Assembly (NCBI GenBank): GCA_001899175.1
Contig: MKVH01000019.1
Span: 1-59,203, forward strand
From: Candidatus Kapaibacterium thiocyanatum
Lineage (GTDB): Bacteria > Bacteroidota > Ignavibacteria > Kapaibacteriales > Kapaibacteriaceae
Direction: 5' to 3'
DNA length: 59,203 bases
In this document: positions 36,160-44,677 of the stretch, piece by piece
Numbering within the stretch: the first letter of the stretch is position 1
Layout: each line of letters begins with the position of its first letter
Made by a program: the position numbers and the translations under genes
The notes under the pieces: model-generated
What the model was told of the DNA's origin: nothing
Database searches by the model: none
What the model saw: the letters and a program-made list of their open reading frames with translations, nothing else

Positions 36160-38124
36160 ATGAAGAGAAATGTCATCGTCATGCTGGCCGTGGTGCTGCT
36201 TTGCGCTGCATGTGCCAGCGAGGATCAGTCCATCATCAACCCGCCTCCGAACTCGAACAACGTTTCCCTGCGTCTGTTCAACATGGTGCCGGACGGAGCA
36301 TCGCGCAGGATGCTGCTGGAGCTGAACATCCAGACTTCGGAAGTACCATCGGCATCCTTCAGCGCCGTCGTCGGCGCCCCGTCGGATTCGAGCTTCATCG
36401 AAATACTGCGCGGCAGCACGTCCGAGTACCGTTCGGACAAACGGATGATGTTCATCCGTAACAGCGTTTACGACGTCTTCACCATCGCCAGCCCCAATGC
36501 GGCGCCGGTGCTCGATACGATCATCCTGCACAATGCCACGGCCGCGCTGCTCACCACGAACGACGCATCGGTGCGACTCGTGAACATGGTTCCCGATACG
36601 CTCCGCAAGTATCGTCTGCGTATCGGCTGTCCGAGCGGTGCCATCCTGCACGATACCGTCGGCTACGGTGGTGCCTCGCTCTATGCGAGCATGGCCCCGG
36701 GGCAGGCGGTGTTCTCCCTGATGGAGACGACGGCAGCGGGAGAACGTCTCCTGGGCATCCTGGAAGGGACGCTCAAGGATCGGGCGCCGTATTCCATCAT
36801 CACGTATACGATGCAGGGTGATGCCACACCGCAGGTGATGTTCATCGAGGAGACGGACCTGACGCCGGGCGCCACACGTCCGCTCCTGCCGGTCGCGGCG
36901 CGTACGGCCGACTTCCGCATCGTCAACACGGCGTCGGAAGCCGTCACCGTCCAGCATTCGTCGAGCGGTCAGCCCCTTGCCGTATCGTTGCCGCAGAACA
37001 CCGTCAGCGCATGGAATAACGTCCCGACGTGCATCAGCGATCGTCCCGACGGGTTCGACGTGTCCTTCACGGGTGGTGCCACGCTGAACGACAGCATCTC
37101 CCTCGGTGTGCGCAGTCATTACACGATGGTGACGGCCGACAGTGCCGGGGCCAAGCGATCGATCATCATCGCTCCGCAGCGTCAGCCGGCCGATGCGGCA
37201 TCGAAGGCCCTCGTCCGGGTCGTCCACGTCGCCCCGTCCACGGGCAGGGTGGGCGTCTCCATCGGTGGCCGCTCGGATGCATCGCAGTCGAACGGTATCA
37301 GCGCAGGCATGGTCCTGGCGCGAAGCCTCGCCTTCGGTGCCGTATCCGACGTCCAGGCCGTGGCTCCCGGAACGTTGCCCCTTACCATCACGACGTCCAT
37401 GACGCCGACGGCCATGCTCCAGGTCGCCAGCATGAGCGTCGAAGCCGGAGGCGAATACCTGATCATCCTGACGAGCAATCCCGACGGTACGATCGCCGCT
37501 TCGCTGCTTTCCTCCGCGACGGAGAACGGCCCGCTGACTCCTGCTGGCACGGCCGCGCTGGTCACCGTGGTCAATGGCTCACCGACAGACGAATTCGAAA
37601 CCGTCTCGATCGGAACGATGATCGGGAACGGCAAGCTCTACTATCGCAATACGATGGCGACGGTAGCCGCAACGGGATCCATTCCAGTCCAGATCGGTGG
37701 AGTGACGACGAGCCTGGCCGTGGAAGCCGGGAAGCGCTCGCTGGCCATCTATGCCGAAGGCGGCGGTACGCCGGGCATCATTGGTATCGTCAGCGACCCG
37801 CTGCTACCCCAGTTCGGCCGCTCCATGCGCCGGGTCATCAATGCCACCGAGGACGTCGCCCTCGTTTCCGTGGCCTACGATTCGATTCCGAAGAGCGATC
37901 CAGGTGCCGAGCGCATGGCCGACCGTGTGGCCTACGGCACTGCCTCGCCCGTCAACACGGTCGTCAACGAACGTCGTGGAACACTGTTCTTCTACGACAG
38001 CGATGCCTTCACACAGATCTATACACTGCCGGTCCAGTACGCTCCACTGGGCAATTGCACCTCGCTGATCGTCACCGGGAACAAGACGAAAGGCTACGAG
38101 GTGATCGTCCTGCAGGAATTCTAG
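36160..38124 (+). CDS. DUF4397-type lipoprotein
   Basis: 654-residue envelope protein. The N-terminus MKRNVIVMLAVVLLCAAC ends in a lipobox-like AAC (Cys18), although the -3 residue is Cys rather than Leu. The mature part is a series of beta domains, each starting like VSLRLFNMVPDGA, ASVRLVNMVPD, ALVRVVHVAPSTG and AALVTVVNGSPTD, the hallmark of DUF4397 repeats; at least five can be counted. Function is unknown; the family is common in cell-surface lipoproteins of Bacteroidota. ATG 36154 lies two codons upstream and could also be used. It diverges from prfA. Confidence 0.75.
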   Translation: MKRNVIVMLAVVLLCAACASEDQSIINPPPNSNNVSLRLFNMVPDGASRRMLLELNIQTSEVPSASFSAVVGAPSDSSFIEILRGSTSEYRSDKRMMFIRNSVYDVFTIASPNAAPVLDTIILHNATAALLTTNDASVRLVNMVPDTLRKYRLRIGCPSGAILHDTVGYGGASLYASMAPGQAVFSLMETTAAGERLLGILEGTLKDRAPYSIITYTMQGDATPQVMFIEETDLTPGATRPLLPVAARTADFRIVNTASEAVTVQHSSSGQPLAVSLPQNTVSAWNNVPTCISDRPDGFDVSFTGGATLNDSISLGVRSHYTMVTADSAGAKRSIIIAPQRQPADAASKALVRVVHVAPSTGRVGVSIGGRSDASQSNGISAGMVLARSLAFGAVSDVQAVAPGTLPLTITTSMTPTAMLQVASMSVEAGGEYLIILTSNPDGTIAASLLSSATENGPLTPAGTAALVTVVNGSPTDEFETVSIGTMIGNGKLYYRNTMATVAATGSIPVQIGGVTTSLAVEAGKRSLAIYAEGGGTPGIIGIVSDPLLPQFGRSMRRVINATEDVALVSVAYDSIPKSDPGAERMADRVAYGTASPVNTVVNERRGTLFFYDSDAFTQIYTLPVQYAPLGNCTSLIVTGNKTKGYEVIVLQEF

Positions 38125-38139
38125 CACATCAGCCCTTGG

Positions 38140-38146
38140 TATATTG
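38140..38146 (+). promoter_or_regulatory. Possible -7 box (TATATTG) 5 nt before ATG 38152
   Basis: TATATTG lacks one T of the consensus TAnnTTTG and ends 5 nt before the start codon, the same placement as at 2341 and 9603. Weak on its own. Confidence 0.3.
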
Positions 38147-38151
38147 CGTCC

Positions 38152-38925
38152 ATGCGCCGAATCACCACGTCCATTCTGTTCACCATACTGGCTCTTCTGG
38201 CTGCGAGTGCGACATGCCATGCAGGGGGGAGCGTCACGGTGCCATCCGAAACGATTCTCCGCTATGGCCAGACGACGCGCATCGTCGTTTCCGGCGCCCT
38301 GGATGCAGGGACGAGCGGTACGGTGCGACTGTCCTTCGCCTATCCTCCGACGGTGATACGTATACGGCAGGTCGTGGGCGATGCGAGCTATGCCCTCAAG
38401 TGCCCCGACGTCCGCATCGTTTCCAACACGGTGACGAATCGCACGACGGCGACGCTGGTAGTGGAATGCGACAACGTATCCGAGGCCTCGACGGGCCTGC
38501 TCTGCGCCATCGATGTGGAAGGGCTGGCCGGACCGGATACGCTCGGCCCGCTGAATCCGCTGGAGCTTGCCGTCAACGGTCAGGTGCAGGGAGATGCGGC
38601 ACTGACGTCCGGTACGGTGCGGGTACAGGGAAGTCCGGGCGGTGGTACCGTACCGCTGGTGGAAGGAATCCTGGGTAACTATCCCAATCCGTTCCGCGAC
38701 ATGACGAGAATCGAATATGCGATGGAAGGTCCTGGACTGGCACACTTCACGGTACGGGACATGAGCGGACGGATGTTCGTCAAGCTCGATCCCATCCAGA
38801 GCGCCGCCGGGCTACAGTCGTTCGAGCTGCGGCCGGAGGCATGGGAGCTTTCGTCCGGTGCCTACCTTCTGCAGATGACGACCGATCGTGGCACCTACTT
38901 CCATTCGTTCATGATCATGAAGTAG
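38152..38925 (+). CDS. Secreted protein with T9SS sorting domain
   Basis: 257-residue exported protein. A signal peptide ends SATCHAGG (about residue 24). Residues ~25-155 are a beta domain with a cohesin-like or similar pattern (VPSETILRYGQTTRIVVSG, VRLSFAYPPTVIRI). A Gly/Ser linker precedes the sorting domain at ~175-257: ILGNYPNPFRDMTRIEY, FTVRDMSGRM, LSSGAYLLQM. The family is not known beyond that. It sits 27 nt after the DUF4397 gene and 7 nt before the IgGFc-type gene, so the three form one likely envelope operon. Confidence 0.8.
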   Translation: MRRITTSILFTILALLAASATCHAGGSVTVPSETILRYGQTTRIVVSGALDAGTSGTVRLSFAYPPTVIRIRQVVGDASYALKCPDVRIVSNTVTNRTTATLVVECDNVSEASTGLLCAIDVEGLAGPDTLGPLNPLELAVNGQVQGDAALTSGTVRVQGSPGGGTVPLVEGILGNYPNPFRDMTRIEYAMEGPGLAHFTVRDMSGRMFVKLDPIQSAAGLQSFELRPEAWELSSGAYLLQMTTDRGTYFHSFMIMK

Positions 38926-38932
38926 GGGAACC

Positions 38933-41302
38933 GTGAAGTATATCGTACGTATCCTGATCCTCGTTCCGCTCCTCCTGGCCGCCGTCGCAGACGGTATGGC
39001 GAGAGATCCCCTGTTGATCACGAAGAACTCCGAAGGACGCGAATTCTGGGTCTGCTTCATGAAGAACTTCCGCGAAAGCGGAGGCAGTGCCCAGCAGAAC
39101 AGGCCCGATCTCCTGAAGCTGCAGCTCTTCCTCACGAGCAGCTACGATGCCAACGTCCGGATTCGCGTCGAGGAAATCAACTACGACAACACCATCCAGG
39201 TGCGGGCCAATACGGTCGTCAACGTCGCCCTGCCCGCCCGCGCCCAGCTCAGATCGCTGGAAGTGGCGGAACGCCTGGCCGTCCATATCACGGCGGACAC
39301 GACGATCGCCGTCTACGGTCTGAACAGCCGTGTACAGACGACGGATACCTACATGGGTCTGCCCGTAAGCGTTCTGGGGACGGAATACCGCGCCATCGGC
39401 TATACGAAGCTCGCATCCGACCTGCTGTCGCAGATTTCCGTCATCGCCACGGAAGACAGTACGGAGGTCACCGTGACACCGACGACGACGACATCGACGG
39501 GACGCAAGGCCGGGCAACCGTTCACCGTGCGGCTCCGCAAGGGTGACGTCTATTCGATCGGTGCGCGCTTCGAATCCGTCGGTCAGTGCGACCTCACCGG
39601 CACGCATATCCTGTCGAACAGGAACATCGCCGTCTTCAGCGGTCACCAGTGCGCCTACGTGCCTCCCAAGGTCGAGGCCTGCAACCATCTCGTCGAGCAG
39701 CTGCCTCCGATCTCGGCATGGGGAATGCACTACTATCTGGGTATGCTCAAGGAGCGTTCTCGCTATACCTATCGCGTCATCGCTTCCGAAGACGCCACGA
39801 AGGTGTTCGAGGATGCCAGGCTCGTGGCCGTACTCAAGGCCGGTGAGTTCTTCGAGAACCTGAACGTCGCACGCCACATCCAGCTTACGGCCGACAAGCC
39901 CGTCCTCGTGGCCCAGTTCGCACAGGGCTTCAAGAACGGCGACAGCGTGGGCGATCCGATGATGATTCTCGTGAGCCCCACGCAACAGTTCCTGAGGGAA
40001 TACCGTTTCGCGACACCCATCAACGGTGACTGGCACCACTATATCAACGTCGTGGCTCCTACGCCGTCGATCAGGGAACTGCGCCTGAACGGACGCCGTA
40101 TCGATTCCAACATGTTCGTCGTGCTCGGCGAGAGCCGGTATTCCATCGCCCAGGTGCCGCTGCCGTACGGTACGCACGTCATCAAGAGCGAGACGCCGTT
40201 CGGTCTGTATTCCTACGGCTTCGGTTTCCGCACCGATGCCTACGATGCATACGGGAACATGGCAGGGCAGTCCTTCTTCGAGATAAGCAGGATGGTGGAT
40301 ACCCTCGCACCGACTGCCGAAGGCAAACCCATACGCGACGACTATCAGGTGACGTTCCGTGACGACCGCGTCTTCGATCGCGGTCTGAAGAGCGTCAAGG
40401 TCCTGTTCGCATCCGCACTCGAAGCATCGATTCCGAAGATCGACGAAGGTGCACCCCAGGCCGGTATCAGGGTCCGCCCGTCGACGTCGGGATCGGCTGG
40501 CCGCATGGTATTGCAGGCGACGGACGTGGCCGGCAACGAAAGCACCTATACGCTCTGCTACATGTTCGACAGCCGCAGCGAGCGGTACGTCTTCATGCTG
40601 AACGAAGGGCGCGACGTCATCTGCGCTGCCGATCACACGTGGCAGGTAGGTGCCTACGGTTCCTTTACCCATGCGTTCCAGACGACGTCATTCAGTACGT
40701 CGGGAAATCTGTCCACGCCGGGAACGTTCGGTACGGCCCAGGGGCCGGGCGGATGGTTCGGATTGCTGGTAGGACGCCGGGTGTCGCAGGACGTCGTAGT
40801 CACGGCGCGCTTGTCCCTCACGACGGTCGGTGGTACGTTGCTCGCTCCCGACAGTACGATGGGATCGGTCTTCGATACGACGACGAATACAGTGGTGCCC
40901 TATCAGGAGGGTACGACGGTGAAGCTGTCGGCGCCGTACGTCAATCTCGGTCTCGGTATCGAGTATACGCTCGAACGATACTTCTACGTGCTCGGTGGTC
41001 TGCAGGCATCGATGCCGCTTGGGTCGGCCGTCGATGTTCAACGCACCATCCTTCGTCCGGCGAACCGTACCTTCGGTAACGGACAGGGGTCGACGATGAC
41101 CATCGACCCGACGTCGCTTTCATCGCTGAACGGTATGAACTTCGGTCTGTACGGAGGATTGGGCTTCGCCTATCCGGTGAGCTTCCGCGCTTCCGTCTTC
41201 CTCGAAGGCATGTATACGACCGTCCTCAGCAACCTCACGTCGGAAGGCATGTGGCGCCTCCAGTATCTTTCCGCCAACCTCGGTGTCCGCTGGCGTTTCT
41301 GA
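38933..41302 (+). CDS. IgGFc-binding-domain protein fused to a C-terminal outer-membrane barrel
   Basis: 789-residue protein with a signal peptide (residues 1-24). Residues ~25-440 match the IgGFc-binding N-terminal type domain: GREFWVCFMKNF near the start, VYGLNSRVQTTDTYMGLPVSVLG, SNRNIAVFSGHQCAYVP and FGLYSYGFG at the end. Residues ~460-540 are a beta linker (VLQATDVAGNESTYTLCYMFD). From ~570 to 789 alternating strands (HTWQVGAYGSFTHAF, PYVNLGLGIEYTLERYFYVLGGLQA, LSANLGVRWRF) and a terminal Phe indicate a small outer-membrane barrel. The start is GTG 38933 with GGGGA upstream. It may be a self-anchored adhesin-like protein. Confidence 0.75.
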   Translation: MKYIVRILILVPLLLAAVADGMARDPLLITKNSEGREFWVCFMKNFRESGGSAQQNRPDLLKLQLFLTSSYDANVRIRVEEINYDNTIQVRANTVVNVALPARAQLRSLEVAERLAVHITADTTIAVYGLNSRVQTTDTYMGLPVSVLGTEYRAIGYTKLASDLLSQISVIATEDSTEVTVTPTTTTSTGRKAGQPFTVRLRKGDVYSIGARFESVGQCDLTGTHILSNRNIAVFSGHQCAYVPPKVEACNHLVEQLPPISAWGMHYYLGMLKERSRYTYRVIASEDATKVFEDARLVAVLKAGEFFENLNVARHIQLTADKPVLVAQFAQGFKNGDSVGDPMMILVSPTQQFLREYRFATPINGDWHHYINVVAPTPSIRELRLNGRRIDSNMFVVLGESRYSIAQVPLPYGTHVIKSETPFGLYSYGFGFRTDAYDAYGNMAGQSFFEISRMVDTLAPTAEGKPIRDDYQVTFRDDRVFDRGLKSVKVLFASALEASIPKIDEGAPQAGIRVRPSTSGSAGRMVLQATDVAGNESTYTLCYMFDSRSERYVFMLNEGRDVICAADHTWQVGAYGSFTHAFQTTSFSTSGNLSTPGTFGTAQGPGGWFGLLVGRRVSQDVVVTARLSLTTVGGTLLAPDSTMGSVFDTTTNTVVPYQEGTTVKLSAPYVNLGLGIEYTLERYFYVLGGLQASMPLGSAVDVQRTILRPANRTFGNGQGSTMTIDPTSLSSLNGMNFGLYGGLGFAYPVSFRASVFLEGMYTTVLSNLTSEGMWRLQYLSANLGVRWRF

Positions 41303-41305
41303 CGA

Positions 41306-42070
41306 TCAGCTCGGTTGCCACTCCATGCGGCCGTTGACGGCGTTGTAGTCGGCCACGACGGCACGGATGAGTTCGACGGGTACGAGGTCCGAACGCAGAC
41401 CATAGACTTCTTCGAGCCGTTCCTTCGCACGCCATGTAAGGCGGATGGCGGCATCCCTCGATATGCGGCGAAAGGCGATCACCGTCAGCAGATCGCGCAG
41501 CGTTTCGGCATCCTGCTCCGTCAACATCCGCACCTGCGGGAACCGGGGCTGATAGGCCTCCTCCGCACCATCGCTGACGAACGTCATGTCGAGCGATACC
41601 TTCGGTGCCAGGCGTACGACCGTCGTGCCTGCGGCCATGTCGCCGAGGCGCTGATGCCTTCTGCTCGCGACCGTCGTGAGCAGGGCGATGGCGGGGAACA
41701 TGGATATCTCGAACAGACCCGTCAGCCAGCGTACGACGTAGTTGCCCACCGTGGGCTGCGTGCCGTCCAGCCGCAGGACGCGGATCTTCATGGCGCGTTT
41801 GCCGAGCGTCTGACCATTGAGCATGATCTCGCACAACAGCGGGTAGAGCACCGGTGGAAGGTAGAGCAGGCCATAGACGACGATGGCCATGCCGGTTGCA
41901 TCGTTCTCCAACAGCGAAGCTGCCACCAGACCCGCTACGATACCGACGACGGAAAAGTATCCGTAGAGTACCAGCATGTCGACGAAGTAGGACAACATGC
42001 GGTCCAGAGGATTGGCTGCTTCGAAGTGGATGTCGACGTTCTGCGTCGTGGCGATGTTGACTTGACTCAT
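41306..42070 (-). CDS. RDD-family membrane protein
   Basis: 254-residue protein. The RDD domain lies at ~20-160: NPLDRMLSYFVDMLVLYGYF gives the R and first D, and TLGKRAMKIRVLRLDG is the second family motif. Two to three helices are visible. The C-terminal ~100 residues (RMLTEQDAETLRDLLTVIAFRRISRDAAIRL) are soluble and helical. RDD proteins often neighbour SpoIIM and MoxR genes, as here. ATG 42070 gives the usual N-terminus; an in-frame ATG at 42085 would run into the divergent promoter. Confidence 0.85.
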   Translation of the reverse strand: MSQVNIATTQNVDIHFEAANPLDRMLSYFVDMLVLYGYFSVVGIVAGLVAASLLENDATGMAIVVYGLLYLPPVLYPLLCEIMLNGQTLGKRAMKIRVLRLDGTQPTVGNYVVRWLTGLFEISMFPAIALLTTVASRRHQRLGDMAAGTTVVRLAPKVSLDMTFVSDGAEEAYQPRFPQVRMLTEQDAETLRDLLTVIAFRRISRDAAIRLTWRAKERLEEVYGLRSDLVPVELIRAVVADYNAVNGRMEWQPS

Positions 42071-42090
42071 GTTCGAATATCGCATATTTG
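42062..42090 (+). promoter_or_regulatory. Promoter TTG-N18-CATATTTG, 4 nt before ATG 42095
   Basis: TTG at 42062-42064 and CATATTTG at 42083-42090 are 18 nt apart, within the Bacteroidota range, and the box ends 4 nt before the SpoIIM-type start. A reverse-strand box-like CGAATATC (42074-42081) lies 3 nt before the RDD start, so two near-leaderless promoters may sit back to back in 24 bp. Confidence 0.5.
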
Positions 42091-42094
42091 CCCG

Positions 42095-43075
42095 ATGCGC
42101 GAAGTAGCTTTCGTCCGATTACATCAGGATACGTGGAGGGAGGTCGAACACGTTCTCTCCGATTCGGTGTCGGTAGGTCCTGACCGCCTGGCGGAGCTGT
42201 ACGTCAAGCTTACCGACGACCTGGCCTATGCGTCCACGTACTATCCCGGCACGAAGACCTTCGCCTACATCAACGACCTGACGGCCAGGGTCTACCACTA
42301 CATCTACAAGAACCGCAAGGAACGACGCAAGCGGTTCCTGACGTTCTGGACGGAGGAAGTGCCGCTGGCCTATGCGGAGAATACTCCCGCACTGCTGTTC
42401 TCGCTGGGAGTGTTCGTCCTGGCCTTTCTCATCGGCGTCGTGTCGACGCTCGGCGACGACACCTTCGTACGGCTGATCCTGGGCGATTCCTACGTGAACA
42501 TGACGATCCGCAACATCAAGGCGGGGAATCCGCTCGGAGTCTATCAGCAGGACGATGGCCTGGGCATGGTCGTACAGATCACGCTCAACAACCTGCGCGT
42601 CGACATCCTGTCCTGCATCCTCGGTCTGCTGGCATCGGTGGGAACGGCCTTCATCATCCTGTACAACGGCATCATGGTCGGCACGTTCTTCACGCTGTTC
42701 GGTCTTCACGGTTCGCTCGGCGATGGCCTGGCGGGTGTGATGATCCACGGTACGATCGAACTCACGACCATCGTTCTGGCAGGTGCAGCGGGCTTCGTCA
42801 TCGGTAACGGCATCATGTTTCCGGGTACCTATACGCGGTTGCAGTCCTTCGTCCGTGCCGTTCGTCTCGCCACGATCATGCTGGTCGGCGTCTTCCCGTT
42901 CACCATCGTGGCCGGAATACTCGAGAGCTTCGTCACACGCTGGGGACATGTCTCCATCGCCGTGGACGTCCTTCTCATCGTATTGTCCGCAGCGCTCCTC
43001 ACGTGGTACTTCATTCTACTTCCACGCTCCGTACGCACCAGGGAATCCCATGTCGCCATCGTACATACCGCTTGA
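42095..43075 (+). CDS. SpoIIM-family integral membrane protein
   Basis: 326-residue protein. Residues 1-100 are soluble and helical (DTWREVEHVLSDSVSVGPDRLAELYVKLTDDLAYA). From ~105 on there are about five to six helices with the SpoIIM/DUF95 pattern NMTIRNIKAGNPLGVYQQ and LLASVGTAFIILYNGIMVGTFF, MIHGTIELTTIVLAGAAGFVIG (the H-G-x-x-E motif). In sporeformers SpoIIM acts in peptidoglycan remodelling; here no other sporulation gene is seen, so the role must be general envelope-related. It leads the MoxR-type operon. Confidence 0.88.
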   Translation: MREVAFVRLHQDTWREVEHVLSDSVSVGPDRLAELYVKLTDDLAYASTYYPGTKTFAYINDLTARVYHYIYKNRKERRKRFLTFWTEEVPLAYAENTPALLFSLGVFVLAFLIGVVSTLGDDTFVRLILGDSYVNMTIRNIKAGNPLGVYQQDDGLGMVVQITLNNLRVDILSCILGLLASVGTAFIILYNGIMVGTFFTLFGLHGSLGDGLAGVMIHGTIELTTIVLAGAAGFVIGNGIMFPGTYTRLQSFVRAVRLATIMLVGVFPFTIVAGILESFVTRWGHVSIAVDVLLIVLSAALLTWYFILLPRSVRTRESHVAIVHTA

Positions 43076-43970
43076 CCGGTCGCGCCGGTTGCGCAACCTG
43101 GTATCCGCCGTGTTCGACATCATGCACGTGGCGTTCAAGCCGCTGATCCAGAGCGTGTTCGCGATCGCCGGACCGTGGATGTTCATCGTCGGAGTCGGTG
43201 GAACGATGATGCTGCAGGCGGCCTTCATGGGGATGGACAACGGCACGGATACGTCATGGCAGAACGCCACGGCCTCGCTCGTTGCCAGCACCTTCCTGAT
43301 GATCATCGGCTACGTGATCGCCGTGATATCGCAGCACCTCGTCGTTCTGGCCTATCTGAAGATCTATCACGACGAGAAGCGCGCCGCGTCCGTTGCCGAG
43401 ACGTGGGCCTATATCAAGAAGAACTGGAAGCGTCTTCTCGGAGCGGCGGCCCTGCAACAGGTCGTGATCGTGCTGCCGAGTCTCATGCTGTTCGTGCTGA
43501 TCGCGGGAACAGGGTTGATCGCACTGAGCTTCATCCCGTTCTTCCTCATGATCTATCTCTTCGTCCCTGCGCAGATGGTAGGCTGTCTCTATGTCTTCGG
43601 TGGTCTGAGCGCACGCGAAAGTGTCCGCAAGGCATTCGCGCTGACGCGCGGCAGATGGTGGCGTCAGGTCGTCGTCTACGGGGCGCTCGGAATCGTCCAG
43701 TACATCGTGGTCACACCCGCTCTGCTGATTCTCGCCATCGCCGTCTTCCTCGCGGTCTTCGCATCGATGGACGGAAGCATGGACGACATGGCCGTGCCGA
43801 TGCGCATCTATTCGGCCGTCAGTGCCGTACTGTTCTCCGTTCTCTATCTGGTGGCGAACACCTTCATGTTCGTCGGCGTCGTGCTCAACTATTTCGATGC
43901 ACTGGAACAGGATGAGGCGCCGAGCCTCGTGGCGCGTATCGAGAACATCGGTGCGGAAGCGACGCAATGA
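43050..43970 (+). CDS. Integral membrane protein of the MoxR locus
   Basis: 306-residue polytopic protein with about six helices. It resembles glycerophosphoryl-diester-phosphodiesterase-type or YciC-like membrane domains in layout: AYLKIYHDEKRAASVAETWAYIKKNWKRLL (cytoplasmic loop), LFVPAQMVGCLYVFGGLSARESVRKAFALTRGRWWR, then two hydrophobic blocks. The family is not firmly recognised. ATG 43050 lies 26 nt inside the end of the SpoIIM gene in another frame, and its stop forms ATGA with the next gene, showing tight coupling within the operon. Confidence 0.65.
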   Translation: MSPSYIPLDRSRRLRNLVSAVFDIMHVAFKPLIQSVFAIAGPWMFIVGVGGTMMLQAAFMGMDNGTDTSWQNATASLVASTFLMIIGYVIAVISQHLVVLAYLKIYHDEKRAASVAETWAYIKKNWKRLLGAAALQQVVIVLPSLMLFVLIAGTGLIALSFIPFFLMIYLFVPAQMVGCLYVFGGLSARESVRKAFALTRGRWWRQVVVYGALGIVQYIVVTPALLILAIAVFLAVFASMDGSMDDMAVPMRIYSAVSAVLFSVLYLVANTFMFVGVVLNYFDALEQDEAPSLVARIENIGAEATQ

Positions 43971-44677
43971 ACGTCTTCCTTCGCGTCCTGTGTTCCATGA
44001 TCCTCCTGATCGTTCCGTTCGGCAGTGTGGCCGCGGACCTGGCGAAGGACTCTTCCGTCGTCACCCGGCCCGCCTTCAGTCCGGATCGCCGTGCCGATCT
44101 GCGTAACGACGATACGTATGCCTATGTCGACGTCCGCGAGGAACGTTCGATCGTCGGCGACATCCTGGCATGGATCGACCGGCTGTTCTCGACGCTGGCC
44201 TTCGACAATCCCGATCTGGCCAGCCTGCTGAAATGGATGATTCTCGCCGCCATCATCGTCTTCGTGGTCGTGATGATCGTGCGTGGACGCAACTCCTCAC
44301 CCCTGGCTCCGGGCGACGTTCGCCTGCAAGGTACCTTCGATCCCGATGCCGCCGTGGAGGACATCACGGCCGTCGACTTCGACAGACTGACGGGCGAGGC
44401 CATCGCCGCCGGACGATACCGTGAAGCGATACGCTGGCAGTATCTGCATATGCTCCAGGAGCTCGAGCGCGCCGACCTGATCGACTGGCGGCCGGACAAG
44501 ACGAATACGCACTACCGCCGTGAACTCCGGCCGAAGCCGGTCTTCACCGCGTTCGACGCAGCCGTGCGCATCTACGAAGAGGTATGGTACGGCGAGCGGC
44601 AGGTGGACGTCGGAACGTACGAAGACAACCGACGGGTCTTCGACAGGTTGCGCAAGGAAGTGACGGGGCTCGCATGA
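43967..44677 (+). CDS. DUF4129-type membrane protein
   Basis: 236-residue protein with an N-terminal signal or anchor (residues 1-23), a periplasmic region, one membrane helix (residues ~85-105, MILAAIIVFVVVMIV) and a cytoplasmic DUF4129-like C-terminal domain: AIAAGRYREAIRWQYLHMLQELERADLIDW and IYEEVWYGERQVD. That domain is a standard partner in MoxR/DUF58 loci. Its start and stop each form ATGA overlaps. Confidence 0.8.
   Translation: MNVFLRVLCSMILLIVPFGSVAADLAKDSSVVTRPAFSPDRRADLRNDDTYAYVDVREERSIVGDILAWIDRLFSTLAFDNPDLASLLKWMILAAIIVFVVVMIVRGRNSSPLAPGDVRLQGTFDPDAAVEDITAVDFDRLTGEAIAAGRYREAIRWQYLHMLQELERADLIDWRPDKTNTHYRRELRPKPVFTAFDAAVRIYEEVWYGERQVDVGTYEDNRRVFDRLRKEVTGLA

Noticed and set aside
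38915-40672. A 585-codon minus-strand frame
   Set aside because: Antisense to the IgGFc-type gene; composition typical of a shadow frame.
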